DNA of 64,000 nucleotides from Capitulum mitella (taxonomy: Eukaryota > Arthropoda > Thecostraca > Pollicipedomorpha > Pollicipedidae). Both the position numbers and the translations under genes were made by a program. Location: the NCBI GenBank assembly GCA_030062745.1, contig CP099840.1, forward strand, positions 10,678,437-10,742,436, given 5' to 3'. Position 1 is the stretch's first letter. Each line of letters begins with the position of its first letter. Under the pieces are notes generated by a model, which ran no database searches, was not told the DNA's origin, and worked only from the letters and a program-made list of their open reading frames with translations. Shown here piece by piece: positions 56,901-64,000 of this stretch.

Positions 56901-59900
56901 AAGCCTGAGGTCCTCTCTCCAATACTTCCACGGCGTTTGCGCGGTCTTTGGGAAGGTTGGCCTGGAATCCTTCCCAGCTGGGCGTACCTGGTCCGCCAGA
57001 GGGTAGCTCTGTTGGGTATACCTGGTCCGCCGGAGGGTAGTTCTGCTGGGCGTACCTCGTCCACCGATGGGTAGCTCTGCCGCAGCAGGCTGCCGCTCTC
57101 GGCCGAGTGTGGCGCCAGCTGCTGGTTCAGCTCCTCCGTCAGGTGCGGCATGAACGGATGCAGCAGCCGGCAGCCGGTCCCCAGCACGGCCAGCATGACG
57201 TCACAGGCCGTCTGGCAGGCGGCCGGCTCTCCAGAAAACAACACCGGCTTGACTGCTTCCTGCCGACACGAACTGACGTCAATGAGCCGCCTGACGACGA
57301 GAAACACCAGCATACCAGCGCCGCCGAACCGTCTGTGTCTGTGGCTGTAGACTGAACTGTCTACTGAGGCCCACTTAGGGGATCACGTCCCTGACCCGAG
57401 ACGTTACGCCGCCAGCCTCACCAGGTAGACGTCGCAGAACTGCCCGTAGAGGGTGTGCTGTATGGCGGCCGCGGCCGTGTGCAGACTCTGGCTCTCCATG
57501 CCGTCGGAGCAGAGCTGAACACACGCGGCCAGACAGCTCAGCATCCAGCGGTGGACGCCGCCCACCTCCCGCACACGGTGCCGCCTGGCGGCCAGAGCGC
57601 GCACCACGTTCACGGCTCACCACGGACGCGGCAACACGACGCGACCCCGCCCGGACCTCGTACCGGGGCAGCTGATCACGTGACAGACCGCGGCCTGGGA
57701 AACGCGGTCCCTGGTACCGGGCAGCTGACCACGTGACAGACCGCGGACGGCCATCTGGGACGTGTAAAGAACAGCCGTGCCGTCCTCAAACGACACGGTC
57801 ACGGCGCGCTCCATCCTCAGTCAGAGGCAGAGGACGGGTGGGGTTGTTGTTTTCAGTGGCGACGCAGAGGATACCGGCCGTGCCGCCTGGTAACATGGAA
57901 CGGAAGGCACAGTCCGTGTTGGTCTAGGTCACAGAACAGAGGTCCATGACGGCATCGGTCGTCACACCGGTCCGTGCTGACCTCGGCTGGCTCGATCTGT
58001 GCTGTCTCCTCTGTCGACCTCACCTGGTCTCGTGGTCGCAGCGGTAGCCGGTGGCCACCAAGGTGAGTCAGCGCGAACCGGCAGGCCTGCCACAGCTTGT
58101 TGCCGAACAACCGGGCCTGCCGCGCCTCCCGCACGTCCAGGCTGATGAAGCTGTCTGGGAAGAAGGACACCGTGTCATCAGAGGTCCCGGGCCGACGCGT
58201 CCTGGCCGGGGGCTGCCAGAGGTCAACGACCCGAGACATCACGGTCCGGCGCCTCCTGAGGTCAGCGACCTGGCCTGGTCCGGCAACGAGTAAGGTCAAT
58301 GACCGAGGTGTCCGGATGCGGCACAGTGCGGGGCAACTGACCAGTACCCTGATAACGCACTACCCGAGGTCGGTGACTGGCCAGGTACCACGTGGTTCAT
58401 GATACGAGATGTCCTGGTGCTACGTGGGACTGGGGGATGGCCAGGACACCCAAGCCTGAGGCAGTCGCCTGGATGATGGACACCGGTGAAACCGATTTCC
58501 GTCCGTCCCCACGATAATCCGGCTGAGTCGGCCAGGTCGGTCTGGTAAGTCAGTTATGGGCTTAGCTACCGGGCAGTTAAACAACCACTGGACGACGTGG
58601 CAGACGTTTCATGCGACAAATGCACTGATATTCTGGTGCAGCGTGCTTTTACAACTATGGGAATGGAGAGAAAGTAAAAAATGAAAGCAAAATGAAGGTA
58701 AAAGAAAAAAATGCCGTAAAACCTTACACATCAACACGCAAAACGGCCGTCACACGACGCCAGTGCGTCCGTTCGAGCCCACGGAGATAAGCGGCGGAGT
58801 GTTCGGACGACTTACTGCGGAGGTCGACTGAACAGAGGGAGAGTCTGAGGGCGTCCGCGCCGCAGGCCGGTATCCCCTCGGGGTACAGCACTCGCTGGCC
58901 CTGCTTGGCTTTTTGCGACTCCTCCGGCGAGATGTAGCCCTGGGCCACCGACGTGTCCATCTGAACAGGCGCGGTGACCATGAATACCACGACTCCCGGC
59001 AGGCGTCCGCCTCGACAATTATGTAGCACGAAAACAAAAATACCTCAAAACTATGTAACTGTTACGGTCTGGAGGTGGAGAAGAAGAGTCGACAAACATT
59101 ACATATTATTATCACCAAGGAAAAAGAATATCGGTTTGGGAAGGCCTGCTAGCGCCTTATAACCGCCACAGCACCCAGGGGTGTTGCCACGGTTCAGGAA
59201 CGGAAGGGGGGGGGGGGCAACTGACTGCAATTAACCAAGAACAGGTAGGGCAGGAAGTAAAAAACTTTCGGGCGTTGCATGACAAGCTAGGGTTGAAACC
59301 CCTTTTGTTAGATTTCAAGGTTCAAGAAATTGTCGCCAATGATGACAAATATCTATTCAATACCTTAAAAATTACGGGACACAAATCACCGCTTCTGGAA
59401 AACTGAGGTGGACAAGTCCCCCGTAGTCCCGCAGAGATCACACTCATCACAGCACCCCATACTCTGGTACCCTGACAATGAGCGGGCGGAGTGCTGTCTC
59501 TGTGCCTGTCTGCTGACGGAGATCGTCACTCGCGGCGGTCTCCCAGTCGGCGATTTGACCAGCGAACCAGGCCGGCACCAATAAATCACGGCCATCCATA
59601 CGTTGCTTCATTGTGCACAAAAAACGACAATCTGTCCCAGAGGCACCAAGCACTTGTCCGTCAGAGCCTTTGTCCGGGCTGTGACGGCTAGTTTCCATCA
59701 AATGTCAGTAAATTCCGACACAGCCAGATCTCCTGCGTGTGTCCACGTGTGATGATAAAGTGACTTTTCCTGCGGGTGCCGCCAATCCAAAAAGGCACCC
59801 CCGAGACAATGTAACGGGGACGTCCTGACCTACCTGCTGATGGAGACGCTCCAGGGAGGCGCCCTCTATCACGTGGTCCGGGTCGATGACATTCCCTAGG

Positions 59901-62900
59901 GATTTGGACATCTTGCGGCCGTGGGCGTCACAAATAAGGCCGTGCAGCAGCACTCTCTGCGGGACGATCAACCGTGCTAAAATTGTTTTCAACTAAATCT
60001 AATAGATTTAATAAAACTAAAAGGCATTTTCAGGTCTAAGAATCCAAACGAAATGTCAGTCATGTTGATAGTCTCTACGCACTGCTCAGTTTATAATGGT
60101 AACAAGCGATGCCGCAGTGGTCCTTGTTGCACAGGAAGTTGGGTTTTAGTGCACAAGAAATAGCGGCCGAGAGTAAGCCGTTGCTCAGAAGTTTTAGCTC
60201 GTGAGAAGTCAACAGTTTCACCACGTATAACAGCTACTAACACGTGTCAATTTACGTCTATAAATTTATCCAGTCCCTTCCGAGCACAGCTTTCTGGAGG
60301 ACCCCTCATTGCTAACCCCGACAACCGCCGAACCGTGTCCTGCCCGGCACCCGCGATACTCACCTTGAACGGCAGTTGCCCAGTCAACGTCTGGCCCAGC
60401 ATCACCATACGGGCCACCCAGAAGAACAGGATGTCGTGCCCGGTCTCCATCAGAGTCAACGGGTAGCAGCGTCTCAGATCCGCCGTCTGGCCGGCACGGG
60501 TAGCACTCTCACCCTCTCACCACCACCACCACCACAGGCGCCGCCGACCGGCCAGCACCGCATGGGCTTGTCGCAACGCCAAACGACAATGAAGAAAACG
60601 GAAGAGTTCTCTACGTATCGTCCGACGACATGAGTAAGTCGCCCAGCCCTGCCTGGGAGGGAGTACGATTTCCTCACCAAAAGGTGTGGTGCATCATCCA
60701 CCTAAAGCGACACCGCCGGCCAAGGGACTGTTGGCGACATATGACGCAGTAAATACCGGGCATCAGTCGTATGGGTTGTCCGAGAAGCTAACACCATTAA
60801 ATAGGCAAATTCTGTGGCGTCCGCAGATTTTTACTCACAGAATCATTACCAGATACGACAAAGCGCCGGCTGTAGCATGACGCACCGCAATCATCCATTC
60901 TTTACCACATTCTTTACCACAGAAATCAGAACGTAAACCACCTGACAAGGCCAGCCAAACACGGCAAACGGGAACAGGGCGGACGAGAACCACGTGTCCA
61001 TGACGTCATCATCTTGTCGGACAGACTTCACGTCACCAGCCGACAAGCCTGAAAAACCCGAGAGAGACGTTAGGTGATGTGCGAAAAACATAAAGTATAA
61101 ACGGAACGACGTGGCAGAGATAACATCATTTATGGCACAGATAACATAACATAAGATAAGAGATAACATCGGGTGAAGAGGTAACAATGGAAACGTAACT
61201 GAGCAAAATAAGCTGGAATCCAAAATTTGCAAACACAAAGTTCTTCATTTCTTCTCATTAAACTTCTCATTTGCAAACTTCTCATTCCCCATATATTAGG
61301 GTCATCAATGTTACGGCGTACGTGGTGAACATTTATTGCAATAATTTTTCATTCGTTACATGGGCTTCCACAAGGGTACGAAAATGAGACAAGTTCCACG
61401 GCGCTGTCTTCCAAGAGCATGTGTCACATTTCGAAGAGGCTGGCTATATGTACCCTTTACCGGGCTTCAGTGCACGTATGACCAGGAGAGGTGCTATCGT
61501 ACCCAGTTTGCTGATGGCCTGCTGCTCTGTGGCAGCGGCCATCCATCGTTCAGCACCGTCCTGGTCCGTCACACAGAAAGCCGGGATCCTGTGGCCCCAC
61601 CACAGCTGCCGTGAGACACACCAGTCCCTGCAACATACCGGTCATGTTTCGGAGGGTGGTCTCTCCCCCCCCCCACCACACACACACAAATTAGTCACCG
61701 GAGACGCACCAGTCCTTGGAACATACCGATTATGTTTCAGATGGTGGTCTCCTCCCCCCATACACACAAAGCACACCTGCCGAGAGACATACCACTTCCT
61801 GCAACATACCGATCACGTTTAAGAGGGTAGTCTCGCCTCCCCCTCACACACACACGAATTCCAGTCGCCGGAGACGCACCAGTCGCACACTGTCAGCGCG
61901 TCATGCCGTGATCCTGCGCCCAGTCGCAGACAGACGCGTAACCCCCTGGGGCGCGCCAGCGGCGCGTCATACGGCGCTCTCATCTCGAGCTGATTTCGTC
62001 ACACATTGATCAAACAGATTCCTCCATCAAACACTGTAAATCAGATCCATTTACACATCGAGAACATGAGCTGCCTCCAAACTGCTGGGCGCATCCGTGT
62101 GATCGGACTCACTGTTGTCGGTCGGCGACCGACGGCCGAATAGTACCTGCAGTCACCGAGCCACTGCCGCCAGACGACCTCCAGCGAGGACGGGTCGACC
62201 GTCAGCTCTCCCGTCTGCACGGCCTGCAGCGCTGTTGCCGCCATCTCTCGGCACCGGACGAACCTGCCGGCCGGCAGCACACCAACGGTGGAGGTACGGA
62301 CTCCTCAGACCCAAACGTTTGCCCCTCCCTCCTCTCGTCATCTTTGACCAACACAAAGCCTTGCCTCTAAGGCGCAAATATAAAGCCACTCAGATCTGTC
62401 TCCTCAAAGGAGACGTTTAACTTTGGCTCTGATTTCATAAATAAACTTGGCTCGTGTGAAAAAAAATACTGCTGATTATGCTGTAACAACTCATTCCCCA
62501 AAGACATCACAAGCTTAAAAACTATTATATTTTGTAGTTATCCACCGATCTAACGTCATACTGGCCAATGAAATCACACCTGCAAACATGCACAGGTTTT
62601 CGCAAACTCGTGTCGCCATGGAACAGTTCTAAACGGCACATGGCTAAACAGGGCATAGCAAAAAAAGCGGGAAAAGCTTTAAAATTCCGAAGTGTACACG
62701 TCTGAGACGGAATATATATTACATACCACCCTCCTTCCCTTAACCCAGTGTCTTCGAAATGATCAGCACTGGTCGAAGGAGCTTGACCATCGAACCGAAC
62801 CAGACGTTTATCGCTCCCCTGCACCACACGGCCAGGCCAAGATCCAGTGACCGGAAGAGCTGCTGTGACCAGCAAACCATCCATCCAGGCGACGCGTGGC

Positions 62901-64000
62901 ATGCCGGCCAGACGCCACCGGCTCAGCAGCAGACGGCCACAGCCAGCTGATCCGCGGCCACTCACCACTGGCGTTTGATCATGGGCTCGATGACGTCACC
63001 GGTTCGCGAGCAGACGGGAACAGTCAGCTGATGCGGCCGCTCGCCGCGGTACAGGCCGAGCCTCTTCAGCGCCTCGACCACGGCTACTCGCGCCTCTCGG
63101 CGAGTCAGGCCCTGAAGGATCAGACCAGGTAACGATGAGGCGGTGCTGTGTCGCGGTAATGGGCCAGCGGACGGCGGCATCGGGTGTCTGTGGACGTGAA
63201 CCCGCAACGGTTACGCCACCTAATCACAGGTAAAAACATCGAAAATCGTGACACAAAGCATTTGCCTGGTTCCCCATCGCATTCACATTGCTCGTAAGGT
63301 ATAGAGACAGACCACGTACCGTTCTTGCGCCAACAGAAATGGCATTGGGAGAATCATGAACAGTTGATGAAAACACTCCTCACTGCACATGTCGATGACG
63401 GTGATCCGTACCATACGGCATAGAATGGTAAACATGTCCGATCACAAAGGTTGTCTGCAAAAGATGGCAAAGGAAATACGTGGAGAAACAATACCTGAAA
63501 TTCCCCGCCGTTTTCATTAATGCGTCCGTCTTCAGACAGGACGGTCACAATCTCCAGGTCATGTCGTTTTCCAATCTCAAAATCTTTTGGATCATGAGCT
63601 GGCGTGATTTTCAGGGCTCCTATGGACACAACAACCTACATAAGTCAAAGTCGGAAACTTACAGCACAACCAAATGCCAGTCATACAAACATGCATTCCA
63701 AATGTATCACAAGAGAGTTCAAATCAAAAATAAGGATTTCAGTATACAGTAGCAAGGTGTGGTACCCAAACACCTTCAAATTCCATTTTCTAATGATGCA
63801 CATTAACCTTCTAAAATAGGTTTGGTGTGACCGCTTCGCCTGCGCATTATAGCACTGTGTTAAAACAGCATTACACTTACCATGTTTATTCTTGTAACTA
63901 CTCACATGTCCATAAAAAAGCTTTTGTTACATCGCTCTACCATGGGCATGCGCAGCCGACCGGGAAAATGTCTCACCTGTCTCCAGGTCCGGCCCCATCT
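53869..64000 (-). CDS. VARS2: Valyl-tRNA synthetase, probably mitochondrial (VARS2-like), N-terminus outside window
   Basis: Charges tRNA-Val. Sixteen exons, about 662 residues, with continuous phase. Order: editing-domain end ([20 protein letters not shown]), [57 protein letters not shown], catalytic KMSKS in [41 protein letters not shown], anticodon-binding FCDVYLEAVKPVL and [15 protein letters not shown], and the C-terminal arm [15 protein letters not shown]...[15 protein letters not shown], ending in KTAQTSA. The HIGH motif must lie to the right. CDVYLEAVKPVL and AYVDLQGHVD resemble mitochondrial VARS2 more than VARS1; the compartment cannot be settled without the N-terminus. Introns carry heavy minisatellites, three of them spanning splice junctions. 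Confidence 0.94.
53996..54146 (-). CDS. VARS2: ValRS exon (C-terminal coiled arm)
   Basis: Reads [20 protein letters not shown], then [20 protein letters not shown] and ERERV. Matches the tRNA-binding C-terminal coiled coil (N-F-K-P-V/E-ERER) of ValRS. Leaves one base at gtttct. Confidence 0.9.
54621..54769 (-). CDS. VARS2: ValRS exon
   Basis: Completes Val, then [20 protein letters not shown] and [16 protein letters not shown]. The acceptor ccgacag at 54770-54776 is fixed by phase and is the last copy of a 33-bp tandem array. Confidence 0.87.
54770..55060 (-). repeat. 33-bp tandem repeat carrying a splice acceptor (ValRS intron)
   Basis: About eight units; on the minus strand each reads tctccataactctccgacag followed by tgcaccagaccc. 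The last unit is the true acceptor of the exon at 54769. Unit length is divisible by three. Confidence 0.93.
55240..56145 (+). repeat. 29-bp minisatellite, ~30 copies (ValRS intron)
   Basis: Unit ggacgaacaacaccgtccgg gggttaggc with few variants (cgcac for cgaac, gga for ggg, ccccacc for acaacacc). Each unit contains a 6-bp inverted repeat cggacg/cgtccg around an 8-base loop, and a ttagg string. Very homogeneous, so recently amplified. Confidence 0.96.
56312..56426 (-). CDS. VARS2: ValRS exon
   Basis: Reads [20 protein letters not shown], then [18 protein letters not shown] plus one base. Family RSLRADYNLTRIRP region. Confidence 0.9.
56955..57075 (-). repeat. 34-bp tandem repeat carrying a splice donor (ValRS)
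   Basis: On the minus strand the exon end gctacccatcggtggacgag plus gtacgcc is followed by two related units ending accag-gtatacc and accag-gtacgcc. GT positions are exactly 34 bp apart (57055, 57021, 56987). Confidence 0.9.
57056..57259 (-). CDS. VARS2: ValRS exon (anticodon-binding domain)
   Basis: Reads [20 protein letters not shown], then [20 protein letters not shown] and QSYPSVDE. Donor gtacgc; two further copies of the junction follow at 34-bp steps. Confidence 0.93.
57422..57565 (-). CDS. VARS2: ValRS exon (anticodon-binding domain)
   Basis: Reads [20 protein letters not shown], then [12 protein letters not shown]. The start is chosen for phase; the acceptor (gtgcgggag) has a poor pyrimidine tract, so the left border is uncertain. 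Donor gtgagg. Confidence 0.8.
58024..58154 (-). CDS. VARS2: ValRS exon
   Basis: Completes Asn, then [20 protein letters not shown] and [20 protein letters not shown]. Matches the FCNKLWNATKFAL region. Confidence 0.92.
58816..58960 (-). CDS. VARS2: ValRS exon
   Basis: Reads [20 protein letters not shown], then [20 protein letters not shown] and SVDLR plus one base. Confidence 0.93.
59834..59956 (-). CDS. VARS2: ValRS exon with KMSKS
   Basis: Reads [20 protein letters not shown], then [21 protein letters not shown]. Class I signature KMSKS intact. 41 codons. Confidence 0.97.
60364..60486 (-). CDS. VARS2: ValRS exon
   Basis: Reads [20 protein letters not shown], then [21 protein letters not shown]. 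41 codons, phase 0. Confidence 0.95.
60942..61048 (-). CDS. VARS2: ValRS exon
   Basis: Completes Gly, then [20 protein letters not shown] and [15 protein letters not shown]. Family DEDVLDTWFSSGLFP motif. Phase 0 end. Confidence 0.94.
61503..61627 (-). CDS. VARS2: ValRS exon with [15 protein letters not shown]
   Basis: Completes Arg, then [20 protein letters not shown] and [10 protein letters not shown] plus one base. The acceptor ttgcag and exon start are also present in neighbouring tandem copies. Confidence 0.93.
61600..61890 (-). repeat. ~85-bp tandem repeat carrying an acceptor and exon start (ValRS)
   Basis: Four units with ccagtccctgcaacatacc-like cores at about 61621, 61709, 61792 and 61879 (steps 83-88). 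In the first, the minus strand is the functional acceptor ttgcag and exon start at 61627. The second unit has changed ctgcaac to ttggaac, losing the AG context. Confidence 0.88.
62147..62263 (-). CDS. VARS2: ValRS exon
   Basis: Completes Trp, then [20 protein letters not shown] and [10 protein letters not shown] plus two bases of Arg. Confidence 0.92.
62966..63111 (-). CDS. VARS2: ValRS exon
   Basis: Reads [20 protein letters not shown], then [18 protein letters not shown] and two bases of Trp. Family counterpart CNRSKDVVEPLLRPQW. Confidence 0.94.
63495..63619 (-). CDS. VARS2: ValRS exon
   Basis: Reads [20 protein letters not shown], then [21 protein letters not shown]. Conserved TPAHD of the editing domain. 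Donor gtattg. Confidence 0.94.
63977..64000 (-). CDS. VARS2: ValRS exon (cut by window edge)
   Basis: Reads MGPDLET plus one base before donor gtgaga; joins in phase to [10 protein letters not shown]. Only 24 bases are visible. Confidence 0.75.

Overview
The window is arthropod nuclear DNA, most likely from a crustacean. A barnacle-like animal is my guess, based on very GC-rich exons, dense minisatellites and long GA/CT tracts. Genes are split into many short exons with GT/AG introns. A TTAGG-class (arthropod telomere type) repeat sits inside the window. No bacterial, organellar or viral coding sequence was recognised. Exon borders were derived by hand from splice sites, phase continuity and family alignment from memory; no search was run.

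Layout. (1) 751-34341, plus strand: an unconventional class V myosin lacking only its first exons. It has the motor (P-loop, switch I, switch II), six IQ motifs, a long coiled coil and the globular cargo-binding tail ending in a stop at 34341. One intron of about 10 kb (19626-29716) is extremely GC/CpG-rich in its middle and carries an open frame (25763-26520) that looks coding, perhaps an alternative first exon or nested gene. (2) 37389-39376, minus strand: a signal-peptide exon and a calcium-binding EGF exon in matching phase, part of a secreted protein whose other exons I could not find. (3) 39377-45650: no gene seen; it holds a 1.46 kb foldback element with telomere-like repeats at its centre and an AT-rich, CpG-poor block with one copy of a 1.1 kb dispersed repeat whose other copy lies in a myosin intron. 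(4) 45651-49187, plus strand: a complete seven-exon kynurenine aminotransferase (KYAT/CCBL family) with a mitochondrial leader. (5) 50230-52044, minus strand: a complete three-exon CIMIP2B (FAM166B) ciliary microtubule inner protein gene, convergent with KYAT. (6) 53869 to the right edge, minus strand: valyl-tRNA synthetase, mitochondrial-like, sixteen exons visible, N-terminal half outside.

The genes are functionally unrelated (cargo motor, secreted EGF protein, tryptophan catabolism, axoneme structure, translation). The most striking theme is that many intronic minisatellites are built from exon-intron junctions: the repeat unit contains the real splice donor or acceptor plus a piece of the exon, and the last unit is the functional splice site. 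I found seven clear cases in two genes and one weaker one. This is worth following as a record of splice-site duplication and possibly intron birth or growth.

Other points are an apparent frameshift in the myosin tail exon 29717-29864, a 33-nt in-frame cassette exon, and long complementary GA and CT tracts on either side of the intronic open frame.
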